Positions 1 to 10,952 of a stretch of DNA of 64,000 nt are shown here, one piece after another. The translations under genes were made by a program, and so were the position numbers. The notes beneath the pieces were generated by a model, which searched no databases, was not told the DNA's origin, and saw only the letters and a list, made by a program, of their open reading frames with translations. The DNA is from Roridomyces roridus (lineage: Eukaryota; Basidiomycota; Agaricomycetes; Agaricales; Mycenaceae), in contig JARKIF010000007.1 in assembly GCA_029378245.1 (NCBI GenBank), positions 2,170,001 through 2,234,000 on the forward strand, read 5' to 3'. The number at the start of each line of letters is the position of its first letter. Positions within the stretch are counted from its first letter, which is position 1.

Positions 1-146
1 TAAACAAATTGAGCCAAATCGGCTTGACGGCACAGTGAGTCTAGACTAAAGTAAACAAACATCACAAAATACAAAAACAACAGCCCCACCAGGCAGCACA
101 CATGTTTTCCTAGCTGCAATACATCATCCCTTGATCATCCCTGACC

Positions 147-603
147 TCATACAGACCACTGGAGTTCGGGCGAGATGCGAAGAAGGAGTTGATATTGGTC
201 GAGATGTGCCTCTCGCAGTGCAGGCTGCTGAGGGTCAAACTGCCACGGCGAGGCATCAACGTCATCCGGGAGCGAAGCCCTTCAGATAGAATCAATGGCT
301 GCAATAGAGAGCCCGAAACTTTGAGACACACCTGAGATCTGCGTACAACCCCACAATGTATTGGCAATACTCCGTCACACGTAGGTAACCCCGAACAAGG
401 TTTGTGTACTCCTCCTGGCTCTGTATGTTTGAACGGAGTAGCTCCTTATACGCGGCATTCCCAGAGCGGATGAGCTCTTGTGCACTTGCGTTCTTGAGAA
501 TAGAAATTGAAGTGACCTAGAACACCCGTTTCATGTTGGCCACAATAAGCTTTTCACCAACATCAGGAAAAATCGCCAGAAAAATTGCTGCCAGCCAAGT
601 CTA
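147..603 (-). pseudogene. C-terminal fragment of an unrecognised gene
   Basis: The minus strand reads as coding from about 603 down to a TGA at 147-149. An exon beginning at 492 gives a hydrophilic helical stretch (including AAYKELLRSN and GYLRVTEYCQYIVGLYADL). It joins through a roughly 50-nt GT-AG intron to a tail containing SPWQFDPQQPALREAHL and ending ...LLLRISPELQWSV. A short intron just upstream links it to a piece containing IFPDVGEKLIVANMK. Further upstream the frame closes with stops and no start is visible, so the 5' part is missing. I do not recognise the family. It could be the tail of a transposon-borne gene. The reading frames and splice sites are direct observations; truncation is an inference. 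Confidence 0.45.
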
Positions 604-2000
604 TGATGCCCGTCATAGTTCAATATTGGATTGATCTTCAACTCTGTAGTCTGTGTAGGCACAGTAGCTCAAAGGGCTAGCTCTGTAGTGAAATATTGCT
701 CTCTGTACTTTCAGTGCCATGCAATGTTGCACAGAGCATCAATTACTGGGGACTACATACTCTATATATTGAGAAGAGCTGCATATATCACCAACATCAG
801 CAACAACTGCTCTGGAACAAAATGTATAATGAGTTCAGTGGGACTCAGACTGGATTGAAGGGTTTCGGCACATTGATGCCCAACTGATCCGGAGGCCGGC
901 ATCAATGCTCCGATGTCATCATCAATGATCCGATGTCGGCATCTTTGATTTTAACCTGCAGAACTGTTCCCAAGTAATTAATGGTTTTGAAATACAGCAC
1001 AAGTGGCTTTGCAGATGGACTGACTGCAGTCTCAGTGAATGACTTAGCCAATTTGACCAAGAACCACCAAAGGTTGTCAAACCCCATAGTGGTTCCATTG
1101 ATTCTTAGCCTCCCGCGTGCCTGCGTAGCTTACTTGTTATTGACTCACTATCATATCTTCTTCCACTTAGCCGTGGTCTCCTGTTCGAGTCCCGCCAGTT
1201 GCAATTAAATAATCTTGAGATTGCTTGCCCAGCCAGAAACTCATCAAGCAGTCAGTGAAGCAAGAAGGTTGTCAAGCAACCACTAAGTACAAGTGGTGAG
1301 TGAATCCTTTTGACTTTTACCCCCATTTTGAGACCTGCAATGTAGCTCCCCCAGTCATCATTGGAGTGCATCGTAGTACTACATTGACTACCTGTCTACA
1401 TAACTATGAAACTATGTTGCACTACAAACCTGTGACGCAGGACTACAGTGCGCAATATTTTAGGGGGAAGACGATGGTACTACACGAAGTATGTTGCATA
1501 CATAGAGCTATGTCTTCATTGGAATTTTTCCTGATGAAGGATGGAAACTCACATGCACACCGGAGGAGCCGGGGTGTGAAAGCGGGTCGGTGGATTCCAG
1601 GTCAGTCGTGGAGGCAGAGGCGGGTGAGGCAGACCGTGTGGTCGAGACTCGACATGGTGGTTTGGTTTGAGTCAACAGTGTATCACGGGGACAGTCACAC
1701 ATTGCCCAGCAGCTCGTGACATGTGACAGACTCTCTTTCTTTCGTCCTAGCCGGAACGGACAGCTTGCTCAATCGACTCGGCATCGGCGTTGTCTACTAT
1801 GGCAAACAACCGCCTCAAGCCTGCTGCCTCACAATGAACCGCAGGGAGGAGCAGACACTGGATGATGTGGCATCCCGCAGGTGCGTCGCTGACTTCTACG
1901 GCCCATTCTCCACCTCAAAATCTTCAGGCTGGACTATTTTCGCCCTGCTATCTCCCTACCTTGAGTCCTATGGTGTTCATTTTGTACATTTAATAAGAAC
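604..2000. other. Intergenic, no supported gene
   Basis: Only short ORFs occur here, many without an ATG start, and none has a recognisable family feature. Around 1170-1200 there is a B-box-like stretch (GTTCGAGTCCC) without a foldable tRNA. From about 1680 the sequence belongs to a dispersed repeat described separately. Confidence 0.5.
1680..1935. repeat. Dispersed repeat, copy 1
   Basis: Two blocks here recur elsewhere in the window. The block near 1684-1740 (containing CCCAGCAGCTCGTGAC and CTCTTTCTTTCGTC) matches 10780-10850. The block near 1865-1920 (containing GTGGCATCCCGCAGGTG) matches 12378-12440. In the second locus the two blocks lie 1.5 kb apart, with a TIR element between them. 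The product or origin is unknown; it may be an old duplicated gene piece. Confidence 0.55.
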
Positions 2001-2015
2001 ACACAAGTTTCGGAA

Positions 2016-2098
2016 CACACACACATTTTGTCGGCAACACACACATTTTGTTGGCAACACACACATTTTGTCGGCAACACACAGCTTTCAGGTACCAC
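2016..2098. repeat. 20-bp tandem repeat, about 4 units
   Basis: Three near-perfect copies of a 20-bp unit (GGCAACACACACATTTTGTC) plus a degenerate fourth lie just downstream of the BTB gene stop at 2132 on the minus strand. They are flanked by other CACA-rich sequence. The array probably lies in the 3' untranslated region or just beyond. Confidence 0.75.
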
Positions 2099-2131
2099 AC
2101 ACAACTTTTTTTTCACACTGCTCTATAAGTA

Positions 2132-3153
2132 CTAGCCTGGAATACCCATGGATTTCAGCAACTGAGTCACTGCTGCGTCTATAATTCTCTCCTCTTCCTT
2201 CAAGATACTGGGCTTATCATCCGAATCCTGCAAGCCATCACATGTACGGCGATGGCACTCGACGTTCATGGCACCATGGGGATAGGAAGGGAGGCCAGCT
2301 AGAACCAGGCAACCAGGCTCCTCATCCCGCAGGAGTGCACCAAGAACGCCATCGGTAGATTTCCACATCCCATCCCACTGCATCTGACAGTACGCATGGT
2401 TACTGCAAGAGTTACTGTGATTAACGACCACAGGGGCAAATGCAAGATCAATACGCGTCTCCAACACCTTCTGTTGCACCTTTGCCAGGGTGAGAAAAGC
2501 AACAGAACCAATGAGATACTCCTCCGCAGGTTCAAAGTCGTTGATGGGTATGGAGAATAGGGCATCAAACGCGCCGCGGACCCAGTCACCAAAGCCGTAG
2601 GCAAAGCCAAGGCTGAGACGCATCACTGGCAGCAGGGCCTCGGGACTGTCCAGACCATTCTTGGCCCAGTCTATACCACGTTGGACAACGAAGTAATGGC
2701 TGAGCTTCAGAATGGCGCAAAGAGATTCAGGACTGGGTTTCAGGACCATCCAGCTGTGGCGGTAAGCTCTTGTTCCATTTGCTTGAATTTGGACTCACCC
2801 TTGGGTGAACATGAAGTCGAGAAAAACCTCAATCTCCTGGGCACGGAATTGCGGGGGAAGAGTGAGCGCTTTCTCATCGCAACTGCCGTCAAGCCCTAAA
2901 TCCTTGGCTTGCTGCAGCCAACTCTTGGTATCCCCCGTCTCCATCAAAACCTGCATTCCCTCTTGAGGGAGGCTCAGCATTGTTTGAAAGAACTCGCTGG
3001 AGGCTATCATGGTGCCCCGATAGACATTGTAGAGAGTGTCAGATCCATCGCCGGCCTTGGAATGGAGTTAATTTATGCAGCTTGGAAATATGCAGGGTCC
3101 ACCTTTAAAATCAATGAGCCATCAATGAAGTAGAGCTTGGGATGTCTGGCCAT
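2132..3153 (-). CDS. BTB/POZ domain protein
   Basis: This gene encodes a BTB (POZ) protein of the kind greatly expanded in mushrooms, about 300 residues. The start is ATG at 3153-3151. Exon 1 opens with MARHPKLYFIDGSLILK, joins across an intron at 3102-3056 to a segment with TLYNVYRGTMIASSEFFQTM, and that exon ends FLDFMFTQG. A second intron (about 2796-2752) leads to the last exon, which begins WMVLKPSPESL. The order, a beta-strand region followed by YRG..L..SEFF..M, is the usual N-terminal BTB core in Agaricomycetes. The C-terminal 200 residues are the poorly characterised region normally found behind it. BTB domains mediate dimerisation and, in some proteins, cullin-3 binding; the partner here is unknown. 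The gene diverges from the integrase gene, with only 48 bp between the start codons, so the two probably share a promoter. No lesion is seen. Confidence 0.85.
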
Positions 3154-3201
3154 GGAGGAGGGAAGGGAGAGTGACCGATCAAGTCTTTATTTTCGTCTTC
3201 C

Positions 3202-5230
3202 ATGATCACCCATCTTCCGGACCACCTTCCCCCTCTGCCAGAAACGGAGCAAGGCTGGAATGCCAATATCACCACTGGGTATCAAGTCCTAGAAAACGCG
3301 TACACCCACGCGTTGCATGCCTTGCGGAGGGAGGACAGCGACACACTGCGTTACCGAATTATATCCTCCAACATTCTCGACAATCTGCTTCCTGTCCTGG
3401 AGCAAATGGAAATCGACGGGCCAGGGGATTGGGCTTTCAGCTGCGCCAATCTCTTGGGACCTCTGGTGTACGAGCTCCAAATGTCTGCATTATCGGCCGA
3501 GGGGGTGTGCGTCTCATAATTTCCCTTTCCCTACTTGATGCTAATCCCATTCAAGAGAACGGGACAATGTAGTTTTACTGCAGCCTGTTACTGTGGAAAG
3601 CTCATCCAATAGAGGCCGCCCTCGCAAGGAGGTTAATCCAGACTACCTCAAGGAAGCCGTCGCTCCCAATCGGAATATCAAGCTTGGCAAACTTGCTTCT
3701 GCTCTTAAAATCCACCGCCACACTTTGCGCAAACGTCTCAGAGAGCTGGGAATATCTCAGCGTTTCCAAGACATTGACGACGATGCTCTTGACCTCATCA
3801 CCCGTCAATACAAGGCCAAGAAACCCACCTCCGGTCTACGATACCTTCAGGGATACTATCGGCGTCATGGGCTTCGGGTTCAGAGGGAAAGGGCCAGATT
3901 GTCGCTCAAGAGGGTTGACAGCCTTGGGCAGATTCTGCGGCGCCGCCTGGCTTTACGTCGCCGAAGATACAAGGTGCCCAGACCCAACTACCTTTGGCAC
4001 TGCAACGGGCACCACAAGCTCATTTGGTGGGGTATTGTCATCCATGGGTTTGTGGACGGCTATTGTCGGACGGCGAGTAACACCCAGTTGTTATTGTGTT
4101 CTTCCTTACAATGCATCTCAGGTTACCGGCCTCAAGGCCAGTACCAACAACCGTTCAGCAACTGTTCTCGAGGTCTTCCTTGACGCCATTCAGCAATACG
4201 GCACTCCCTCCCGAATGCGCGGTGACCGGGGCGGTGAAAATACCAAAGTCGCCATTTGGATGGTAATGCATAGGGGACCTGGCCGTGCATCTTTCATGTG
4301 GGGCTCGTGCGTCATCTCTTTCCCATTCCATTGCAAGTCCGACATCTTTCGCAGCTCTACAAGAAATACAAGAATTGAGCGGCTCTGGGTGGAAGTCGGT
4401 ACACAGTTTGCAAGACGCTGGCGTGGTTTTTTCACCAGACTCGGGCGCCTACATCGGCTTGACCGCAAGAACCCAGTCCACCTCTGGTTACTCCATCGGC
4501 TGTTCCTTCCAGAAATAAATGAAGACTGTACGGAGTTCCAGGAGGAATGGAATCTGCACCCTATTCGCGGACCTGGCCTGACCTCTGACCAGAGCCCTGC
4601 CGTGAGCCATGCCTTATTTCCGGGTTCTCTTTTATTGATGGTCCGTCCCAGGACATACATTTCCTTGGCCAGTTGACAGAGGGAGTGTACCGTGAGGATC
4701 CACTGGACGGAATACATCCAGACGCCATCAACAGGTACTACAGCGTGGAAGGGCGGTGTCTTCGGCGCAGTAGAGACCAAACCGGTGCTGGTGTCTCCGC
4801 GGATGAAGGCCAGGAGGATAGCGACCGGGAAGAAGTGGAGGAGGTGGAGGAGCTAGAGAATCACATTGCGGCCGACCTGAATAGCAACATTCGCCATGCT
4901 CCTGTCAAGGTTGCTCGCCACTTCTCTCCCTTCAAGAACGCCCATGTGGAGCAGCAGTTTCTGCTTCTAATGGAATCTGTCCTGGCAGAGGTTGAGCACG
5001 CGCCTGGAGGATATGGAGTTCTTTCTGAGGAGTGGGAGGAAGAGGAATACCCCGAAATAGAGGTGTTCTGCCCTGGGACAAGAGGGAAGGAGGTAACTGC
5101 TATCCTCCCTCGGGGCATCTGGTATCCACGAGCAGTAGCTTGGGCGAGATCTTTAGATCTTCTGTTGCGCGTTCAGCATGAGTTGGGTGAAGAATCGGAT
5201 GAGGGGGAAGCAGATTCAGATTCAGACTAG
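3202..5230 (+). CDS. Integrase-core (DDE-fold) domain protein, probably inactive
   Basis: Five exons (3202-3504, 3584-4072, 4122-4306, 4355-4601, 4652-5230) give about 600 residues. The N-terminal 100 residues are helical. A basic region with a helix-turn-helix-like stretch (LASALKIHRHTLRKRLRELG) follows, then an RNase-H-fold integrase core known from a large family in mushroom genomes (GYCRT, RGDRGGEN, FMWGS, NTRIERLWVEVG, GVYREDPLDGIHPDAI). The C-terminus is acidic. In this family the first catalytic Asp sits in a WHxDGxHKL motif; here it reads WHCNGHHKL (codon AAC at 4004-4006), so one of the three metal ligands appears lost. The second Asp (GDRGGEN) and the Glu (RIERLW) are kept. Intron 2 (4073-4121) only works with a GC donor. 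No terminal repeats are visible around the gene, so it is more likely a domesticated or decaying family member than a mobile element. Confidence 0.85.
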
Positions 5231-5320
5231 TATATATATGTATCAATAGCGTCGAATGTATCAATAGTGTCCATGGCCAGCGATGATGCGTTCTGGCGGT
5301 ACACATGAGAGGCTGAACAG

Positions 5321-6150
5321 CTAGGGGAAGGTAACTAATTCAGACATGAGCCTGATGTACAAGAATCAGAAGAGATGGACGAACTTAACTGCTGCGCTGG
5401 CAGACTCGACGCCCCTTGCCGATGCGACTTCTGTTTCAATGGCCATAGAGTAGATGCACCAGGAGGGGGATCATCTAGGGGAAGAGAACGAACCCAGACT
5501 TGAGTGGAACGGACGAGAACTGGGTGTGTTAGACATACCTGAGCGAAATGATCTCAAAGTGATGGGATGGCGCGCGCAACGACCGATAGCGATGCGCTCA
5601 GTCCCCATAAGGCTTGGTGAGCATTCAGACCAGAGGTGGGAGATATAGGGGAAGGGAACGGGCCAAGACTTGAGTGAAATGGACGATAATTGAGGTACCT
5701 AAGTGAAAACACAGTTATGAGCTGGCACACTTGACGTCAGATGGCGTTCCGCTCAGTCCGCAAACATGTTTTTGAGTACACGCATCAGGAGGAGGCCATC
5801 TAGGGGAAGAGAACGAGCTCAGACTCGAGTGGAACGGACAAGAATTGGGTGAGCTAGACGTACCTGAATGAAACAGTCTCAAAGTCATGTGCTGGCAAGC
5901 TCGACGTCGGATGGCGACGCGCTCTGGCCTCATACGGCTTGGCGAGTGCATGCACCAGGAGGGGTCCATCTAGGGGAAGAGAACGAGCCCAGACTTGAGT
6001 GGAACGGACAAGAATTGGGTGAGCTAGACGTACCTGAATGAAAGTCTCAAAGTGATGAGCTGCAAACTCGACGTCCGATCGTAATGCGCTCTGTTGCCGG
6101 ATGACTTGGTGGATATGTATGTGGAAGGTAATAGATTCTAGGGAACAAAA
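5321..6150. repeat. Six tandem units of about 155-170 bp with splice-like signals on the minus strand
   Basis: The landmark CTAGGGGAAG or a close variant recurs at about 5321, 5475, 5645, 5800, 5970 and 6139, giving spacings of 154, 170, 155, 170 and 169 bp. On the minus strand each well-preserved unit contains a donor-like GTACGT or GTATGT, about 64 nt ending in a pyrimidine tract and CCCCTAG, and then about 107 nt resembling an exon. The 5970 and 6139 units can be read through as protein; the exon-like parts of the older units contain stop codons. No start or protein family is recognised. This could be a tandemly duplicated exon-intron unit, a multi-exon non-coding transcript, or a plain satellite. 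Confidence 0.7.
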
Positions 6151-6793
6151 CGAGGTCAGCCACGAAGAAAACGCATAAGGATTGGGGGAGATACACTCAC
6201 ATGAGCGAGAATGTATCCAGAGCGCATCTGAATCCACCTTCCCTCGGAATCCCTTGGTCAAAACCCTCTCGGGGACGGCTTGCGACCAGGATCTACGTCC
6301 CAGCGGCTTGCTGTCGACATGGTGGCCACAGCTCATGCAAGAGAATGGGGCCGGGACCGGGGAGGAGGGAAAGATAGTTGTTGATTTGGCTGGAGTGCAG
6401 GTTTGGAGTTGAAGGTCATGTCTACCAAGTGCGGCATAGAGTCCAAGGCCAAGTCCTACTGTTCAATTAGAAATGGGAACGGCCAAAAAGTGTATCAACA
6501 CGCACCCGAGCCAGCCCTCTCCAGGGGCTACAATGGTCCAATGTTAACTAGCGTGGCACCGTCGACATGACTTGATTGGGAGTCCAAATACGGTGGGATG
6601 GATGATGAGGGTCCGGAAGTGGAGATGGAGGAGGAGGAGAAGATGTATCTGTTTGTCAATCAACAAACGCGTCGCTTGTCGACTGCCAGCTCACCCACTA
6701 CGCGTTCCTTGTCTTGTCACACCTTTAGGGCCGTGACTTGACGTGTCAAAAAAATACGGACGTCCGTAACTGTGGCCAGCAACTCCAACTTCC
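6151..6793. other. Intergenic, upstream of the dioxygenase gene
   Basis: On the minus strand an open stretch (6336 to about 6200) ends in a donor-like GTGAGTG and could be a further exon of the tandem array. No protein family is recognised. The rest, including a purine-rich tract near 6600-6650, shows nothing definite. Confidence 0.35.
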
Positions 6794-7075
6794 ATGCCCA
6801 ACGTCTTCATCCCTCCCGAATTGGCTGATGCTATCTTGAATCTCCAGTCAGGAGCATTACCTACCGTCTTGACAGAGCTGCAGACCCGCGTCCAGCAGGC
6901 ACTGACACCGAGCACGCCACATCTCCAAGAGCTGCCCTCAACGGCAGTCAACCACCCATTTAGTAGCCAAATTGCTCAACAGGCACCGACGCCGAGCTCA
7001 CCACATCTCCAAGAACTGCCCTCAACGGCAGTCAACCACCTATCTAGTCGACAAATTGCACCCCTTCCTCGATGA
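6794..7075 (+). CDS. Short ORF with an internal duplication, possibly a 5' exon of the next gene
   Basis: An ATG-initiated 93-codon ORF begins MPNVFIPPELADAIL and has protein-like composition. Its second half contains an 81-bp direct duplication, so the peptide PHLQELPSTAVNH occurs twice (about 6915-6955 and 6996-7036). The stop falls 120 bp before the first ATG of the dioxygenase reading frame. A GTGAGT donor at 7108 and an AG at 7162 suggest an intron between them, but the frames do not join cleanly. It could be a 5' exon, an upstream ORF or a separate small gene. Confidence 0.35.
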   Translation: MPNVFIPPELADAILNLQSGALPTVLTELQTRVQQALTPSTPHLQELPSTAVNHPFSSQIAQQAPTPSSPHLQELPSTAVNHLSSRQIAPLPR

Positions 7076-7197
7076 CCCCGTGCACGTAGTCTTCCCGTAT
7101 ATCCTAGTGAGTACTCTACACGCTGATTTTGGTAACTTCCTGCTCAACTTCCTGCTTAATAGCTTTGCAAGGAACATTGGCCCTCTCTCCCTTGCAT

Positions 7198-10100
7198 ATG
7201 ATGACTACCCCGCGTCTTCCACCTCCGACCAATGAGCCACTCTTCCTACCATGCACTCCAACGCCGTCTGCATCACCATCCTCTTCTCTTTTTCTGAGCC
7301 CTCTACCGGCCAGTTCCCCCACAGTCCGCGAGGACACCATCTCCCCAATCAAAACGGGAAAGCTCTTTCCACTCAGCAGCCTACCCATTCCTCGTCTGCC
7401 ATCACCAATCACCGGCTTTCCATTTTCCATGGACTCCCCCGTCGTCTTGGGTAAACGCCTCCGCTCCGAATCCTTGGATAGTCAAGGCGATGTATTTCAG
7501 AGACGCCCTCGCTCTCACAGAGTGCCCGAACCAGACCTTGACTTTGTCGATCCCTGGGACGATCCTCTTCCGGTGGATGACCCCATGGGCTTGGACGATG
7601 ACCAGGATGGCTTCTACTCTTTCGACATGGATGACGATGATAGCTTCTCCCCTCTCAACATCCACTATTCGGCTCACGACGAGGATTCAGATGGGGATGC
7701 GCACTCGGCAATGGAGACTGGGGACGAGACTGGGGACTTGGAAATAGAAGGGGATGCAGACCTGAGGGATACTCCTCCTCGCCCCAAATTGTGGATTACC
7801 CTTCCTCCCCCAGGGAGTGAGAGAAGGCGGCCTGAAGAGGGAGAGGGAGATGACGATGGAGAAGAGGAGGAGGAGGGTGACGGAGAGGGAGAGGGAGAGG
7901 GAGAGCAAGATGAAGACTATGAAGAAGGGGGAGGGGGAGATCAAAGCGAACCTCCTGCCAAGCGTCCTCGACCTCGACGCCGCACAGGGCGTGCACGTTC
8001 GCCTTGCCCACGTAAGGGTGCTGCAGCATGTCAGACTTGCGCACCGGGTGTATCTTCCAAGAAATCCCAGGAACCCAAGAGTCGGGGCGGCAGGAAGAAG
8101 GGAGGGAAAGGGGAAAAAGTACCAGCGGGCTGGGTTCATGACCCAGAGAACGGGGTTGTTACAGAACGCGCTGGCAAGTTATTGTCAGACCTTTTGCATG
8201 TGTTTGGCAGCAAACGCCGGGCGCAGCTGGATGACGTCCTCTCTTCCATCACCACTCCTGACGACATTCCCTCTTCCACATCCACAGACATCGGGGTCAC
8301 TTTAGCCGCAATCAAAAATCTAGAGACAGGTGTACGGAAGCGGGAGCTGCATTGGATGATGGCCTTGGTGCAATTGGCCTTGAATGTCCACAGGTAAAGC
8401 CATTCCTTCTCTGGCAATTCATTTCTGATATCAATTCTATCACAGTGTCCGAGAGGAGAACGGGATGAGGTCCAAGACAACCAAGGACAAGCTCACGGAT
8501 GTTATACTTACCCAGAGATACGCGCCCACCGTCAAGCCCACCACCTTTCGGGACTACCTCAGTGCCGGCAAGAAGCTGGCCGTGTTGTGTGCGGGAGGTG
8601 AGAATTTATTAACCACGCGCCTTCTCTCCACTCACATTTCATGGAGGAACATTGTATATTTTGCCGATTATTGCGGCTTTGGACTTGCGAACTCAATTTC
8701 TTCGCAACGCAACAGAGGAGGACATCATATCCTTAGCCTCCGCACTCAGGCGTGTTAAGCGTACGCATCTTCTACTTCCCTCCTGCTTATCTTATCCCAC
8801 TGTAGATGATCTGTGGCTACCTATGGTGCGACGCCTCATGATACCCATTTACCACATGCAGAACACCTCCACCTATCTTGATTCATTACAACTTCATTAC
8901 ATGGTGCCCAAGCCCATTGGTACCGAGGCTGAGACGATATCCTTTGGCTTTGGAGAGATAGAGAAGTGGGACAAGATTTTTGATAGTCTGGTAACGCAGT
9001 GAGTGCTCATGACATCTCTCTCTCTACCCTTTTCATATAATTCAGATATCCTGCATTGCATTATCGGTCCCCAGAGTGGAGCAAGCAGAACGTACCTCAA
9101 TGGATACATCTGAGCAACCCTCTTCTGGCACCGCTCCGGGTTATCAAGTCTCCACTTCAATTTAAGAAGAAGCCATGCCCCGTTAACCGCCACAACCGAG
9201 AAAGCTTCACTGAGGAACAGAGAGAGCTTGCTTCACAGGCGCCCGAGGTCCAAGACTTGGCAGATTTACAGCACAAAGTAGGCCCATAGTATTCTAACGC
9301 CATATCTGACTTGTATACTCCAGATTGACAACCTCCATGCCGGCGGGGAGGCCACATTGGGGGAGTATATCCATATCGACACTGATATCCTTGGTGGGTA
9401 CGTGTTATTCAGCCAATTTTCCCTTGTTTTCCTTTGACTGTTTGCAGAGACGCTCTCAAAATTGTTGACGACAACGGCAAGTTCTTGTCGCTGCTGTTCA
9501 CCCTGCCAGAAGACTACCAGCAGCGCTTGACTGATGCGCTGGTACACATCCACACCTTCATGCCTGAAGAGTATGTATGGTGCGACTCTCAGGCTCCTGG
9601 CTACCAATATACGGCGTGGCACTTCTCATGGTTCGCACGATATGCTGAACAGGTATGTTTTTATACACAATCAAGAAATATGCACTGATTTATTGCACAG
9701 GGTGATGGGGCACCGGATGGGCATCCTTACGAGTTACGCAAAGACCACAATGGGCGTTGCAACCTTGAACAACGCCAGCCGCATCGGTCCAAGGACATGA
9801 ACAACGTCGAGCAGTACAATGCCATGGTGGAAGCCTTTACCGATATCTTTGAGCTAGTTCGCGACGCTGTGAGTCTTCTTCACTATCATTGAGTATAACT
9901 GTCTGATTTTGGTACAAGCTCAAGGAATACCTTCCTGATGAGTACGACCAGCTCAGTATCTACATGGAGCACCTTCCCTTGGACGCTTCCTCTCCCTGCT
10001 ATCCACTTGGTGGATTTGTGCTCAATGTGCGAGTCTGCACCTGGGCTCACCAGGATGGCGGTGACAATTTGCTGTGTTTTGTTATACCCTTTGGCAACTT

Positions 10101-10311
10101 TACGGGGGGAGGCCTTTGCCATTACGAGACTGGCTTTTGCTTTGGTCTGAAGCAGGGCGACGTTCACGCTTTCCCTTCCTGTGATATAACACATTTCAAT
10201 TTGCACTTCAAGGGGCTGAGGGGAGGGCTAGTGCTTCATTCTGATAGGCACGGCGAATCCTGGGTGCGGGACTGTAATGGATGGTCCGCTTCGGTAGTTA
10301 GATACTCTTAG
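7198..10311 (+). CDS. TET/JBP-like 2-oxoglutarate Fe(II) dioxygenase
   Basis: Nine exons (last exon 9919-10311) joined by 45-50-nt introns give about 908 residues from the first ATG at 7198. The first 400 residues are disordered, with Pro/Ser-rich, then Asp/Glu-rich (GEGEGEGEQDEDYEEGGGG) and Lys/Arg-rich parts, as in nuclear proteins. The C-terminal 130 residues form a double-stranded beta-helix dioxygenase core. It contains WAHQDGGD with the H-x-D metal pair (His codon 10048-10050, Asp codon 10054-10056), GNFTGGGLCHYETG, LKQGDVHAFPSCDITHFN with the distal His, and LVLHSDR with a candidate 2-oxoglutarate Arg. Fungal TET/JBP enzymes oxidise 5-methylcytosine and are expanded in mushrooms, often beside KDZ transposons. 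The substrate here is an inference from family. No lesion is seen. The true start may lie further upstream, in or near the ORF at 6794. Confidence 0.72.
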
Positions 10312-10479
10312 CATATTTTTTCAAATTAATTTTTTTTGATTAATGGGACGGCGGAAACAAAACCGATATACTATTGTATGTAGCGAAGGTATTGAGTGTG
10401 GAAGGCAAGTGAAAAGGAGAGTGGTGATATATGAGACTAAAATAAATAGTTAGGGTAGGAAACGACGAGCAGTATCACT

Positions 10480-10680
10480 TTAGCCACGGCGTGAGCGCTT
10501 TCCAGACCCCATCTTCTGGAAGCGGGACACACCGCTTGAGCCAGATCCCGTTGGAGCAGGACCAAAAGCGGTAGAGGTACCACTTCCTATGGATGAAGGG
10601 TAATCTGGCATGGGCGCGTTCCATGAGGGGTAGGTAAATGACTGGGCCAATGCTATATGCTGCGCCGCAGCCCCGATATC
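10480..10680 (-). pseudogene. 3' exon remnant of an unrecognised gene
   Basis: The minus strand carries one clean terminal exon. It has an acceptor (TTTGTAG) directly before 10680, about 65 codons rich in Ser, Gly, Pro and Ala (AQSFTYPSWNAPMPDYPSS), a basic end (GSGKRSRRG) and a stop at 10480-10482. Nothing coding lies upstream of the acceptor, where sequence unlike the exon begins. The rest of the gene is therefore missing or beyond recognition. It converges on the dioxygenase gene with a 168-bp gap. Confidence 0.45.
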
Positions 10681-10779
10681 CTACAAATCTGAATATTCCG
10701 TGTCCGTGAGATTTCTGAAGTGCCGATTTCCAACAGAGTGCACTACAAGTGCATGCTGCATGAAATTCTGTGAATCACG

Positions 10780-10950
10780 GGGCGTGACACCAGTCACGCA
10801 CAGCCCAGCAGCCCGTGACGCTCATCAGTCCCTTTCTTTCGTCGCATCAACATCACATCCAGAACGGCCACTGGCCAGCTCACTCAATCCACTTGCAATC
10901 GCCATTGTTGGCTACGGAAACCTTAGTCCTATAGTAATCACGTCCCGTCA
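10780..10950. repeat. Dispersed repeat, copy 2, left part
   Basis: This matches the left block of the repeat at 1680-1935 (CCCAGCAGCCCGTGAC, then CCCTTTCTTTCGTC). The corresponding right block is found at 12360-12440, beyond the TIR element at 10953-12231. This copy therefore appears to have been split by insertion. Confidence 0.55.
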
Positions 10951-10952
10951 AC

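Noticed and set aside
1120..1205. tRNA-like sequence with GTTCGAGTCCC
   Set aside because: No acceptor stem or anticodon loop can be formed.
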